A stretch of 64,000 bases of DNA from an uncultured Bradyrhizobium sp. (GCF_947648125.1 NZ_CANSMR010000032.1:19651-83650); one strand, 5' to 3'. Shown: positions 28,060 through 36,963, counted from the first letter of the stretch. The notes: a model not told the origin generated them from the sequence alone. Translations and numbers: made by a program.

Positions 28060-29379
28060 TCAGCCCGCGGTCACGTCGACCGCCTCTGTGCCCTCGAGCA
28101 CGCGACGGGCCTTGTCTCGATCCAGGTCACCTTCCCATGCCGCGACCACGACGGTGGCGACGCAGTTGCCGATCAGATTGCCGACCGCGCGCGCCATGCC
28201 GATGAACCAGTCAACCGAGAGCACCAGCACGAGGCCGATCGCCGGGATGCTTGGCACCGCGTTGAGCGTCGCCGCCAGGATGACGATCGCCGAGCCCGGC
28301 ACGCCGTGCGCGCCCTTCGAGGTGATCAGCGACACGCCGAGCACCAGCAGCAGGTCGCCGAACGACAGCGGTGTGTTGGTCGCCTGCGCGATGAAGACGA
28401 CCGCCAGCGTCAGGTAGATCGAGAACGCATCGAGGTTGAACGAATAGCCAGTCGGAATCACGAGGCCGACCACCGAATCCTTGACGCCGAAATGCTCCAG
28501 CTTGCGCATCACCTGCGGCAGCACCGCGTCGGAGGATGCGGTGGCGACCACGATCATCAGCTCCTCGCGCAGGTAGCCGAGGAACTTGAGGATATTGATG
28601 CCGGCCAGCGCCATCACTCCGCCGAGCACACCGAGCACGAAGATCGCGACCGAGACGTAGAACAGCGCCACCAGCGACAGCAGCTGCTTCAGCGAGCCGA
28701 CACCGTATTTGCCGACCGTGTAGGCGACGGCGCCGAGCACGCCGATCGGCGCGAAGCGCACGATCAGGCCCATGGCCCGGAACAGCACGGTCGAGACCGC
28801 GTCGATGAACGAGGAGATCTTCTCGCCCTTCTCGCCGCCGACCAGCGCCAGGCTGACGCCGAAGATGATGGCGAAGAACAGGACCTGCAGCACGTCGTTG
28901 CGCGACAGCGCGTCAAACGAGGTGGTCGGGATGATGTTGAGCAGGAAGCTGCCGATGCCTTCGCCCTTCAGCTTCTGCGCGTTGCTGGCATAGTTGCCGA
29001 GCGCCTTGGCATCCAGCGTCGAGGTATCGATGTTCATGCCGTGACCGGGCCCGAACAGGTAGGCCAGGATCAAGCCGACCACGAGCGCGACCGTCGTCAT
29101 CGCCTCGAAATACACCAGCGCCTTGACGCCGACGCGTCCGACCTTCTTGAGGTCGCCGGCGCCCGCGATGCCGTGCACCACCACGCAGAACACGATCGGC
29201 GCCACGATCATCGAGATCAGCTTCAGGAAGGCATCGCTGAAGATCTTCAGCCCGATCGCGAAATCGGGCGCGGCCATGCCGATGATGATGCCGAGCAGCA
29301 GCGCGACGAGCACCTGCACGAACAGCGATGTGTAGAGCGGCTTGCGTGCAACCGTGGCTTCCGCTGCGATGGTCGACAT
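28060..29379 (-). CDS. dctA: C4-dicarboxylate transporter DctA
   Basis: A 439-residue dicarboxylate/amino acid:cation symporter. It shows the N-terminal LYTSLFVQVLVALLLGIIIG, the DFAIGLKIFSDAFLKLISM segment, the Ser-rich re-entrant loop region (TASSDAVLPQVMRKLEHFGV), and the NLDAFSIYLTLAVVFIAQA unit near 345, all standard for DctA. It takes up succinate, malate and fumarate with H+/Na+, the main carbon supply of rhizobia in nodules. CAGGGGGAG precedes the ATG. No dctB/dctD pair lies beside it; instead an HWE histidine kinase gene is 101 bases upstream on the same strand. Confidence 0.92.
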   Translation of the reverse strand: MSTIAAEATVARKPLYTSLFVQVLVALLLGIIIGMAAPDFAIGLKIFSDAFLKLISMIVAPIVFCVVVHGIAGAGDLKKVGRVGVKALVYFEAMTTVALVVGLILAYLFGPGHGMNIDTSTLDAKALGNYASNAQKLKGEGIGSFLLNIIPTTSFDALSRNDVLQVLFFAIIFGVSLALVGGEKGEKISSFIDAVSTVLFRAMGLIVRFAPIGVLGAVAYTVGKYGVGSLKQLLSLVALFYVSVAIFVLGVLGGVMALAGINILKFLGYLREELMIVVATASSDAVLPQVMRKLEHFGVKDSVVGLVIPTGYSFNLDAFSIYLTLAVVFIAQATNTPLSFGDLLLVLGVSLITSKGAHGVPGSAIVILAATLNAVPSIPAIGLVLVLSVDWFIGMARAVGNLIGNCVATVVVAAWEGDLDRDKARRVLEGTEAVDVTAG

Positions 29380-29480
29380 GAACTCCCCCTGTTTTTGGCC
29401 GGTGTTCTTGCCGGCCGGTCCCGCCCCATCTTAGCAACTTGCGTGCCAAGATGTCGCAGGTTTGGGGGGCATTTGCCCGG

Positions 29481-30989
29481 TCAGTCGCCGGTTTCGAGCG
29501 TGCTGGTCACCGTGTAGACGACGCCGTGGGGCAGGAAATCCACCGTGGCCTCGCCGCCGAGCTGGTCGCGGGCGCTGCGCTCGATCAGCCGGGAACCGAA
29601 GCCGCGCTGCACCGGCGCCGCGACCGGTGGGCCGCCGGCCTCCGTCCAGATCATCCGGAGGTTCGGTCCGGAGCTCTCCCCGAGGATTTCCCAGTCCAGC
29701 GTCACCGTGCCGGTGTCGTTGGACAGCGCGCCATATTTGGCGGCGTTGGTCGCCATCTCGTGCAGGAGCATCGACAGCACCAAGGCGAGCCGGGGCGACA
29801 GCGGCACGCGCGGTCCGAACATCCTGACTCGTTCGGAGGCGTTCAGCAGATAGGGCCGCAGCACGCGGCTGATCACGTCCTGCAGGTCGGAGCCCTGCCA
29901 TTTGTCGGTCGAGAGCAAATTGTGCGCCTCGGCGAGCGCGCCGAGCCGTCCCTCGAACTTGTCGCGCTCGGCGCGGCTCGCGCTGCGGAAGGTCTGCGTG
30001 GCGATCGATTGCAGGATCGCCAGCGTGTTCTTGACGCGGTGGTTGAGCTCCTCGATCAGCAGGTCGTGCAGCATCTCGCCGCGCGCGATCGTGGTCGCCA
30101 TCCGCACCGCAAAGCCGAGGCCGACCAGGAGCAGGACGCCGCCGATCACGCTTGTGATCGCAAGCGAGCGCCACAGCGGCGCCACCAGCGAGTTCTCGGC
30201 GATGCCAGCGGCGACGGTCCAGCCGGTGACGCGCGATCGGGTGAAGCCCGTGATCAGCGCGACGCCTTCGAGCGAGACCGTCGGCAGTGTCGCCTCGCTG
30301 CGGCGGAACATCTCGGCAAACAACGTTGGCGAGGCGCGCTGCCCGATGGTCGCCTGCGGATTCGGCACGCGGGCGAGGTTGACGCCGTCGCCGTCGAAGA
30401 TCGAGATGGTCCAGTCCTGGTTCAGGCGCTGCCGCTCGATCATGGCCTGGAAGACCTCGATCGGCGGGCTGAAGGAGATGTCGTAGAGCACTTCGCCGTC
30501 GCGGATCACCGGCACCTCGACGGTGATGATCAGTTGCTGCTTCACCTCGCCGAAGAACAGGTTGGAGTATTGCGGCTGCCGCGTCGTAAACACCTTCTCG
30601 ACGATCTCGAGATTGTTGCGCGGCGGCAGGCTTGCGGTGTCCGGCGTCAGCGAGGAGAACGCCTGGCGTCCCCTGCGGTCCGCCACCAGCACCACGCCGT
30701 CCTTGCCGTACTGGTCGAGGAAGCCGGCCGCGACGCGGCGGAAATTGTCGAAGTCGCTGTCGCGCAGCGAGTTGGTCAGCGCCAGCACCTGCAGCCCGCC
30801 GGTCATGCGCTGCAATTCCGCATCGAGCAGCAGGCGGATGCTGCGCGCCGTCTCCAGCACGCGCTGTGTGGCCGCCTGACGATCCCGCTGGTAATTGTGG
30901 AAGACGATCCCGACCGCGAAAACGATCAGCGGCAACATCGTCCCCGCGACCAGAAGCGCGAGACGCACTGGCAATGTCAGTTTCGGCAC
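29481..30989 (-). CDS. HWE-family sensor histidine kinase with periplasmic sensor domain
   Basis: A 502-residue membrane sensor. TM1 about 7-27, a periplasmic region of roughly 220 residues consistent with a Cache-type domain, TM2 about 250-272, then the kinase. The phospho-accepting His317 lies in ELNHRVKNTLAILQSIA. The HWE hallmarks follow: LLSTDKWQGSDL, the N-box HEMATNAAKYGALS (with the extra His), the MIWTEAGGPPV W-x-E motif, and GFGSRLIERSA. It lacks a PAS domain and no response regulator is nearby. Being 101 bases upstream of dctA on the same strand, it might sense a dicarboxylate or related ligand (inference). Confidence 0.88.
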   Translation of the reverse strand: MPKLTLPVRLALLVAGTMLPLIVFAVGIVFHNYQRDRQAATQRVLETARSIRLLLDAELQRMTGGLQVLALTNSLRDSDFDNFRRVAAGFLDQYGKDGVVLVADRRGRQAFSSLTPDTASLPPRNNLEIVEKVFTTRQPQYSNLFFGEVKQQLIITVEVPVIRDGEVLYDISFSPPIEVFQAMIERQRLNQDWTISIFDGDGVNLARVPNPQATIGQRASPTLFAEMFRRSEATLPTVSLEGVALITGFTRSRVTGWTVAAGIAENSLVAPLWRSLAITSVIGGVLLLVGLGFAVRMATTIARGEMLHDLLIEELNHRVKNTLAILQSIATQTFRSASRAERDKFEGRLGALAEAHNLLSTDKWQGSDLQDVISRVLRPYLLNASERVRMFGPRVPLSPRLALVLSMLLHEMATNAAKYGALSNDTGTVTLDWEILGESSGPNLRMIWTEAGGPPVAAPVQRGFGSRLIERSARDQLGGEATVDFLPHGVVYTVTSTLETGD

Positions 30990-31071
30990 GAAGTCCCCGG
31001 ATCGGTGCCCATTTCGCTGTGAGCGGAGGGGAGGCGGGAAAGATCCGCCAAAGGAAATGACTGGCTATCTG

Positions 31072-31103
31072 AAAAATTCCGCGGCGCACACCGTGCGCCG
31101 CGG
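31072..31103 (-). terminator. Rho-independent terminator after the beta-lactamase-like gene
   Basis: A perfect 11-bp stem CCGCGGCGCAC / GTGCGCCGCGG (31079-31103, ACC loop). On the minus strand it is followed by AATTTTTC. It starts 13 bases past the stop codon of the gene at 31116 and separates it from the histidine kinase gene. Confidence 0.8.
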
Positions 31104-31115
31104 AAGAGCCCTTGG

Positions 31116-32390
31116 TCAGAGATTGCTCTCGGTGATCGCGGCGTAGACCATGGTGCGCAGCTCGCGGCGCAGCGGATAGGCGCTCGACGGCAGCACCTGG
31201 GTCATGAAGATCGTGATCAGCTCCTCGGCTGGATCGATGAAGAACGATGTCGTCGCGGCGCCGCCCCAGTTGAATTCGCCTGGGCTGCCCGCAATCAGGG
31301 TCTGCGCAGGGTGCATGGTGACGGCGAAGCCGAGGCCGAACCCGATGCCGTTATAGGCGGCTTCGGCGAACATCGAACGCGACATCGCCGGCAGGTCGAC
31401 CCCGCCGGGGAGATGGTTGCTGGCCATCAGCTTCAGCGTCTTCGGACCGAGCAGCCGGACGCCGCCGAGCTCGCCGCCGTTGAGCAGCGCGCGGCAGAAG
31501 GTCAGATAGTCGGCCGCGGTCGAGCACAGCCCGCCACCGCCCGAGACCAGCGAGGGCGGCGACAGGAACGAGCTGGTGGTCGGATCGTCCTGCAGCGTCA
31601 GCGTGCCCTTGCGCTCGGCGGCGAGCGGGTTGAAGCCGCCCTGCGGGTCGGCGGAATAGCAGGCGGCAAAGCGGTGCGCCTTGTCGGCCGGCACGAAGAA
31701 GTCGGTGTCGTTCATGCCGAGCGGCTTGAAGATCCGCTCCTTCAGGAACTGCTCGAACGGCACCCCTGAAATCTTGCCGACGAGATAGCCGAGCACGTCG
31801 GTGGAGACCGAGTAATTCCAGGCTTCACCCGGCGAAAACTCCAGCGGGATCTTCGCCAGATCCTCGATCATGCTGTCGAGCGTGCCGGCCTTGATGACCT
31901 CGCCGATCTTCTTTTCGCGATAGGCCGCGTCGACATTGGAACGCTGCTGGAAGCCGTAGGTGAGGCCCGAGGTGTGGCGCAGCAGGTCGACGATCAGCAT
32001 CGGCCGCGTTGGCGGGCGGGTCAGGAAGGCCGGCGCGGTGCCGGCAACGAACACGCCGAGGTTCTTCCATTCCGGAATGTATTTGGCGACCGGCTCGTCG
32101 AGCGCGACCTTGCCTTCCTCGACCAGCATCATGAAGGCCACCGAGGTGATCGGCTTGGTCATCGAATAGATGCGGAAGATGGTGTCGTCCTTGACCGGCA
32201 CCTTGCGCTCGAGATCGGCAAAGCCCTGGACGGTGGAATGCACGATCTTGCCGCGGCGGTAGATCAAGAGCTGCGTGCCGGGAAAGCGGCCGGAATCGAT
32301 GTAACGGCTCTTCAGATGCGCTTCGAGGCGGTTCAGCGCTGTGGTCGACATTCCCGCGGATTCGGGCGAGGCAGGCGTGGGGGCTAACAT
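31116..32390 (-). CDS. Serine beta-lactamase-like hydrolase (class C / family VIII esterase type)
   Basis: A 424-residue serine hydrolase. The SxxK motif is SMTK (Ser76) in RIYSMTKPITSVAFM. The second motif Tyr is in WNYSVSTDVLGYLVG, the pattern typical of family VIII esterases rather than true AmpC, and GGAATTSFFID near the C terminus could be the third motif region. No signal peptide is seen, which favours a cytoplasmic esterase. GGAGAAAC precedes the ATG at 32390; the longer frame (32612) overlaps the divergent dioxygenase gene and is rejected. Substrate unknown. Confidence 0.85.
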   Translation of the reverse strand: MLAPTPASPESAGMSTTALNRLEAHLKSRYIDSGRFPGTQLLIYRRGKIVHSTVQGFADLERKVPVKDDTIFRIYSMTKPITSVAFMMLVEEGKVALDEPVAKYIPEWKNLGVFVAGTAPAFLTRPPTRPMLIVDLLRHTSGLTYGFQQRSNVDAAYREKKIGEVIKAGTLDSMIEDLAKIPLEFSPGEAWNYSVSTDVLGYLVGKISGVPFEQFLKERIFKPLGMNDTDFFVPADKAHRFAACYSADPQGGFNPLAAERKGTLTLQDDPTTSSFLSPPSLVSGGGGLCSTAADYLTFCRALLNGGELGGVRLLGPKTLKLMASNHLPGGVDLPAMSRSMFAEAAYNGIGFGLGFAVTMHPAQTLIAGSPGEFNWGGAATTSFFIDPAEELITIFMTQVLPSSAYPLRRELRTMVYAAITESNL

Positions 32391-32535
32391 CAGGCGTTTC
32401 TCCGGCTTGCGAGGCAGACTTGATAGCCGAAAAGTGTCCCTTTCACCAACCGGCTGCCGCTTACCGGCACAGGGCCGGTGGTGTACGGTCGCCCCTGCAA
32501 TCGCGCCCTCAAGGGAGCCGAAGGGAAACGCCGAG

Positions 32536-33450
32536 ATGACCCAGTTCAACGAAACCGAGCTCACCACAGCCGTCATCCGCAGCTTCGACCAGACGCCCGA
32601 TCCGCGGGCCAAGTTCCTGATGCAGGAACTGGTGAAGTCGCTGCACGATTATGTGCGCAAGACCGATCTCACCTTCGAGGAGTGGGACCACGCGATCGGC
32701 TTCCTGACCCGCACCGGGCAGAAGTGCACCGACATCCGCCAGGAATTCATCCTGCTGTCCGACGTGCTCGGCGTGTCGATGCTGGTCGATGCCGTCAACC
32801 ACAGGGATCGCGACGGCGCGACCGAGACCACGGTGCTCGGCCCGTTCTATGTCGGCGAGCACAAGGTGACGCCGCACGGCACCGACATCTCGGCAAGTCT
32901 GCCCGGCGAGCGGATGTTCGTGCAGAGCCGCGTCACCGACCTCGACGGCAAGCCGCTGGCCGATGTGCCGGTCGATATCTGGCACGCGGACGATGACGGC
33001 TTCTATGACTCGCAGAAGCCGAGCTATGCCACCGAGGGCCCGTCCTCGCGGGCGCGCTTCATTACCGATGCCGACGGCCGCTTCTTCTTCCGCACCATCG
33101 TGCCGTGCAGCTATCCGATCCCGACCGACGGTCCGGTCGGGCAGATGATCACGCAGACCAACCGGCATCCGATGCGGCCGGCGCATGTCCACTTCCTGGT
33201 CAACGCCAAGGGCCATGAGCCGCTGATCACGCATGTCTTCGTCGAAGGCGACAAGTACATCGACTCCGATGTCGTGTTCGGCGTGAAGGACGAACTGATC
33301 GCCAAGGTCGAGCGGCGCACCGATCCTGTGATGCCCGACGGCCAGCGGTCGGATGGCCCGTGGAGCCTGATGACCTACGAATTCCACGTGAAGCCCGGCG
33401 GCGGAATGGCGCCTGCGCCGCTCGGAACCAAGGTCGCCGAAGACGCCTGA
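32536..33450 (+). CDS. Intradiol ring-cleavage dioxygenase (catechol/hydroxyquinol type)
   Basis: A 304-residue non-haem Fe(III) dioxygenase that opens a catechol-type ring between the two hydroxyls. All four iron ligands are visible with the spacing of catechol 1,2-dioxygenase: Tyr157 (DGFYDSQ), Tyr193 (CSYPIPTDGP), His217 and His219 (RPAHVHF). The N-terminal helical dimerisation domain (about 1-100) fits the catechol/hydroxyquinol group rather than protocatechuate dioxygenase. The start at 32536 is preferred over the longer frame, which runs into the divergent gene. No other ring-degradation genes are adjacent, so the substrate (hydroxyquinol, catechol or other) is open. Confidence 0.85.
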   Translation: MTQFNETELTTAVIRSFDQTPDPRAKFLMQELVKSLHDYVRKTDLTFEEWDHAIGFLTRTGQKCTDIRQEFILLSDVLGVSMLVDAVNHRDRDGATETTVLGPFYVGEHKVTPHGTDISASLPGERMFVQSRVTDLDGKPLADVPVDIWHADDDGFYDSQKPSYATEGPSSRARFITDADGRFFFRTIVPCSYPIPTDGPVGQMITQTNRHPMRPAHVHFLVNAKGHEPLITHVFVEGDKYIDSDVVFGVKDELIAKVERRTDPVMPDGQRSDGPWSLMTYEFHVKPGGGMAPAPLGTKVAEDA

Positions 33451-33519
33451 TCACTGCGGTCCAAGCGCTCTGCTCAATTCATGTGCGGCGCACAAGAATT
33501 GGGCGAATCGCATTCTTTG

Positions 33520-33548
33520 GCAGCGCGCGGGGACTCCGTGCGCGCTGC
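33520..33548 (+). terminator. Possible terminator after the dioxygenase gene
   Basis: Perfect 9-bp arms GCAGCGCGC / GCGCGCTGC with an 11-base spacer, about 70 bases past the dioxygenase stop. It has no T tract, so this is a weak terminator call; it could instead be a regulatory hairpin. Confidence 0.4.
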
Positions 33549-33599
33549 GACAAGTTGCGCAAAACATTGCATTAAAATCGATTTTTGCACTGCGGTAGC

Positions 33600-33616
33600 T
33601 TGGCACAAGGCTTGAA
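33600..33616 (+). promoter_or_regulatory. Sigma-54-like promoter (-24/-12)
   Basis: TTGGCAC, five bases, then TTGAA: the -24 element TTGGCAC is perfect, and the spacing to the -12 element is correct. The -12 element has TTGA where TTGC is the norm. It lies about 180 bases upstream of the NrtA-like gene, where nitrogen control through NtrC and RpoN would make sense. No experimental support; inference from pattern and context. Confidence 0.5.
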
Positions 33617-33795
33617 TAGTCAGGTGCCGACGCCATTGAAGCCGTCCCTCGAGGCCACCCCATCGGATTTCTGACGCCGCCAGTCCGGGGCATCCCCGGT
33701 GCATGCCCTTTTGCGCCCTGCGCGCGTCGCCACCCGATGGACGGTGCTCGACGCAAAGACGCAACACCGCAACGCAACGACGCAAAGGACGACCG

Positions 33796-35106
33796 ATGAC
33801 CAAGCCCACCAACAAGCCTCCAGGCCGTGCGATCAGCCGTCGCCAGCTCCTGAAGGCAACCAGCGGTGCCGCCGCGTTGCTCGCCGCAGCCAGGCTCAAT
33901 TTTCCCGCTGGTGCATTCGCGCAAGGCGCGGGTCCGGAAGTGAAGGGCGCCAAGCTCGGCTTCATCGCGCTCACCGACGCCTCGCCGCTGTTCGTCGCCA
34001 AGGAGAAGGGCATCTTCGCCAAATACGGCATGCCCGATGTCGAGGTGCAGAAGCAGGCCTCGTGGGGCACCACCCGCGACAATCTCGTGCTCGGCTCCGA
34101 GGGCAACGGCATCGACGGCGCGCATATCCTGACCCCGATGCCGTACCTGATCTCGGCCGGCAAGGTGACGCAGAACAATCAGCCGACGCCGATGTACATC
34201 ATGGCGCGGCTCAATCTGAACGGTCAGTGCATCTCGGTCGCCAAGGAATATGCCGATCTCAAGGTCGGCGTCGACACCACGCCGTTCAAGGCGGCGCTCG
34301 AGAAGAAGAAGGCCTCCGGCAAGGCGGTGAAGGCCGCGATGACTTTCCCGGGCGGCACGCATGATCTGTGGATCCGCTACTGGCTCGCCGCCGGCGGCAT
34401 CGATCCCGACAAGGACATCGAGACCATCGTGGTGCCGCCCGCGCAGATGGTGGCCAACATGAAGGTCGGCACCATGGATTGCTTCTGCGTCTGCGAGCCA
34501 TGGAATCTGCAGCTGATCCATCAGGAGATCGGCTACACCGCGATCACGACAGGTGAGCTCTGGGACAAGCATCCGGAGAAATCGTTCGGCCTGCGCGCCG
34601 CCTGGGTCGACAAGAATCCGAAGGCCGCGAAGGCGTTGCTGATGGCGGTGATGGAAGCCCAGCAGTGGTGCGAAAAGGCTGACAACCGCGAGGAGACCGC
34701 GGCGATCTGCGCCAAGCGGCAGTGGATCAACTGCCCGGTGGAAGACATCACCGACCGCATGAAGGGCAAGTTCGACTACGGCACCGGCCGGGTGGTCGAC
34801 AACTCGCCGCAGCAGATGCGGTTCTGGAAGGACAACGCGTCCTATCCCTATCAGAGCCACGACCTCTGGTTCCTGACCGAGGACATCCGCTGGGGCAAGT
34901 ACGAGGCGGGTTTCGACACCAAGGCGCTGATCGCCAAGGTCAACCGGGAGGATCTCTGGAAGGAGGCCGCCAAGGAGCTCGGCGTGTCGGACATTCCGGC
35001 GTCGACCTCGCGCGGCAAGGAGACCTTCTTCGACGGCAAGGTGTTCGATCCCGCCGATCCCGCCGCTTACCTGAAGTCGTTGTCCATCAAGCGTGTCGAC
35101 GTCTGA
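33796..35106 (+). CDS. NrtA/CmpA-like ABC transporter substrate-binding protein (Tat-exported)
   Basis: A 436-residue periplasmic binding protein with a twin-arginine signal (AISRRQLLKATSGAAALLAAA, cleavage about 44). The mature domain begins VKGAKLGFIALTDASPLFVAKEKGIF and is much longer than taurine/sulfonate binding proteins, matching the NrtA/CmpA group that binds nitrate, nitrite or bicarbonate. The segments GTTRDNLVLGSEGNGIDGAHIL and GTMDCFCVCEPWN fit that group. AAGGA precedes the ATG at 33796; the longer frame from 33703 is rejected because it would bury the Tat signal. It is the first gene of a three-gene operon. Nitrate is the likely ligand, but not proven. Confidence 0.85.
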   Translation: MTKPTNKPPGRAISRRQLLKATSGAAALLAAARLNFPAGAFAQGAGPEVKGAKLGFIALTDASPLFVAKEKGIFAKYGMPDVEVQKQASWGTTRDNLVLGSEGNGIDGAHILTPMPYLISAGKVTQNNQPTPMYIMARLNLNGQCISVAKEYADLKVGVDTTPFKAALEKKKASGKAVKAAMTFPGGTHDLWIRYWLAAGGIDPDKDIETIVVPPAQMVANMKVGTMDCFCVCEPWNLQLIHQEIGYTAITTGELWDKHPEKSFGLRAAWVDKNPKAAKALLMAVMEAQQWCEKADNREETAAICAKRQWINCPVEDITDRMKGKFDYGTGRVVDNSPQQMRFWKDNASYPYQSHDLWFLTEDIRWGKYEAGFDTKALIAKVNREDLWKEAAKELGVSDIPASTSRGKETFFDGKVFDPADPAAYLKSLSIKRVDV

Positions 35107-35166
35107 TTTTGAGTGGAGCCGCGCGCATCGCGCGGCTCTCCCTTCGACCACGGAGATTGTCTGTCA

Positions 35167-36069
35167 ATGTCGATGCCTGCCATGAAGACCGAAGTGTCAG
35201 CGGTGGCGATCCCGCAGGCCACGGCCGCGGCGCCGGTCGTGACCATGACGCCGAAGCGCGCGCCGCGCGCCGAAACCTACGCAAAGATGGCGAAGGAGAT
35301 CGCGGCGCGCGTGGTGCCGCCGCTGATCGTGATCGCCTTGCTGCTGGTGGTGTGGGAGCTGATCTGCCGGCGCGCCGGCTCCAGCCTGCCGCCGCCCTCA
35401 AAAGTGTTCAAGGACACCAGGGAGCTGATCCTCGATCCGTTCTTCGACAATGGCGGCATCGACAAGGGCCTGTTCTGGCATCTCTCCGCCAGCCTTCAGC
35501 GCGTCGCCTACGGCTATTCGCTGGCGGCGATCGCGGGCATCGGGCTTGGCACGCTGGTCGGCCAGTCAGTCTGGGCGATGCGCGGGCTCGATCCGCTGTT
35601 CCAGGTGCTGCGCACCATCCCGCCGCTGGCCTGGCTGCCGCTCTCGCTCGCGGCATTCCGCGACGGCCAGCCTTCGGCGATCTTCGTCATCTTCATCACC
35701 TCGGTGTGGCCGATCATCATCAACACCGCGGTCGGGATCCGCAACATTCCGCAGGACTACCGCAACGTCGCTGCCGTGGTGCAGCTCAATCCGCTGGAGT
35801 TCTTCACCAAGATCATGATCCCGGCGGCCGCCCCCTACATGTTCACCGGTCTGCGCATCGGCATCGGCCTGTCCTGGCTCGCGATCGTCGCTGCGGAAAT
35901 GCTGATCGGCGGCGTTGGCATCGGCTTCTTCATCTGGGATGCGTGGAATTCCTCGCACATCAGCGAGATCATCCTGGCGCTGTTCTATGTCGGCATCATC
36001 GGCTTCGTGCTCGACCGGCTCATTGCCGGCCTCGGCAAAGTCGTGACCCGCGGCACGGCTGCGAACTGA
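35167..36069 (+). CDS. NrtB-like ABC transporter permease
   Basis: A 300-residue permease with a 50-residue cytoplasmic N-terminal part, one early helix (LIVIALLLVVWELIC) and a further five helices, the usual NrtB/SsuC layout. The coupling loop NVAAVVQLNPLEFFTKIMIPAAAPYMFTGL, near 205-235, carries the EAA-like motif. It starts 60 bases after the binding-protein gene and ends 12 bases before the ATPase gene. An ATG at 35167 is chosen because the earlier start at 35113 has no ribosome-binding site; a nearby in-frame ATG at 35173 is also possible. Confidence 0.88.
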   Translation: MSMPAMKTEVSAVAIPQATAAAPVVTMTPKRAPRAETYAKMAKEIAARVVPPLIVIALLLVVWELICRRAGSSLPPPSKVFKDTRELILDPFFDNGGIDKGLFWHLSASLQRVAYGYSLAAIAGIGLGTLVGQSVWAMRGLDPLFQVLRTIPPLAWLPLSLAAFRDGQPSAIFVIFITSVWPIIINTAVGIRNIPQDYRNVAAVVQLNPLEFFTKIMIPAAAPYMFTGLRIGIGLSWLAIVAAEMLIGGVGIGFFIWDAWNSSHISEIILALFYVGIIGFVLDRLIAGLGKVVTRGTAAN

Positions 36070-36081
36070 GGAGGACAAGTC

Positions 36082-36876
36082 ATGCAGGCCTATCTGAAGC
36101 TCGATCACATCGACAAGACCTTCACCCGCGGCAGCGCCACCACGGAGGTGTTGAAGGATATCAACCTGACGATCGAGAAGGGCGAATACGTCTCGATCAT
36201 CGGTCATTCCGGCTGCGGCAAGTCGACCCTGCTCAACATCGTCGCCGGCCTCACCGGCGCCACCAATGGTGGCGTGCTGCTGGAGAACCGCGAGGTCAAC
36301 GCGCCGGGGCCGGATCGCGCCGTCGTGTTCCAGAACCACAGCCTGCTGCCGTGGCTGACCGTCTACGAGAACGTCAAGCTCGGCGTCGACAAGGTGTTTG
36401 CCAGGACCAAGAGCCGGGCCGAGCGCGACGCCTGGGTGATGCACAATCTCAGCCTCGTGCAGATGGCGCATGCCAAGGACAAGCGACCGAGCGAGATTTC
36501 AGGCGGCATGAAGCAGCGCGTCGGCATCGCGCGGGCGCTCGCGATGGAGCCGAAGGTGCTGCTGCTCGACGAGCCGTTCGGCGCGCTCGACGCACTGACC
36601 CGGGCGCATCTGCAGGATTCGGTGATGGCGCTGCATCAGAAGCTAGGCAACACCATCCTGATGATCACCCACGACGTCGACGAGGCCGTGCTGCTGTCGG
36701 ACCGTATCGTCATGATGACCAACGGCCCGAGCGCGCGGATCGGCGAGGTGCTCGAGGTGCCGCTGGCGCGCCCGCGCAAGCGGCTCGAGCTCGCGACCAA
36801 CCCCGGCTACCTGAAGTGCCGGCAGCGCGTGCTCGAATTCCTCTATGAGCGCCACAGCTTCGTCGAGGCGGCGTAG
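36082..36876 (+). CDS. NrtD/SsuB-like ABC transporter ATP-binding protein
   Basis: A 264-residue ATPase with Walker A GHSGCGKSTLLN, Q-loop VVFQNHSLLPWLT, signature ISGGMKQRVGIARAL, Walker B VLLLDEPFGALD and H-loop MITHDVDEA. It is a single-domain ATPase without the NrtC-type fused sensor domain. GAGGAGG lies a few bases before the ATG. It is the last gene of the NrtABC-like operon, and the globin gene follows after 87 bases. Confidence 0.9.
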   Translation: MQAYLKLDHIDKTFTRGSATTEVLKDINLTIEKGEYVSIIGHSGCGKSTLLNIVAGLTGATNGGVLLENREVNAPGPDRAVVFQNHSLLPWLTVYENVKLGVDKVFARTKSRAERDAWVMHNLSLVQMAHAKDKRPSEISGGMKQRVGIARALAMEPKVLLLDEPFGALDALTRAHLQDSVMALHQKLGNTILMITHDVDEAVLLSDRIVMMTNGPSARIGEVLEVPLARPRKRLELATNPGYLKCRQRVLEFLYERHSFVEAA

Positions 36877-36913
36877 CGCGATGAGCAGCGCCTTGCTCAC
36901 GTGAGAGCTTTTT

Positions 36914-36943
36914 CTGCCTCGCCGCAATGGCGCGGCGAGGCAG
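36914..36943 (+). promoter_or_regulatory. Stem-loop in the globin gene leader
   Basis: A perfect 12-bp inverted repeat (CTGCCTCGCCGC / GCGGCGAGGCAG, six-base loop) that ends 20 bases before the globin start and just upstream of its GGAGG. The T run lies before, not after, the stem on the plus strand, so it is not a normal terminator of the upstream operon. It could stabilise or control the globin message. Confidence 0.5.
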
Positions 36944-36963
36944 CAGCGTGCATGGAGGCACAC

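Larger units (their letters stand above)
33451..33795. other. Upstream region of the NrtABC-like operon
   Basis: 345 bases without a gene. It contains, in order, a 9-bp inverted repeat that could end the dioxygenase transcript (33520-33548), an AT-rich imperfect palindrome (33568-33589), and a sigma-54-like promoter (33600-33616). The binding-protein gene starts at 33796. Confidence 0.6.

Noticed and set aside
28048-29517. 489-codon plus-strand frame opposite dctA
   Set aside because: The His/Asp/Glu/Arg-rich product is the typical antisense shadow of a membrane protein gene in GC-rich DNA.
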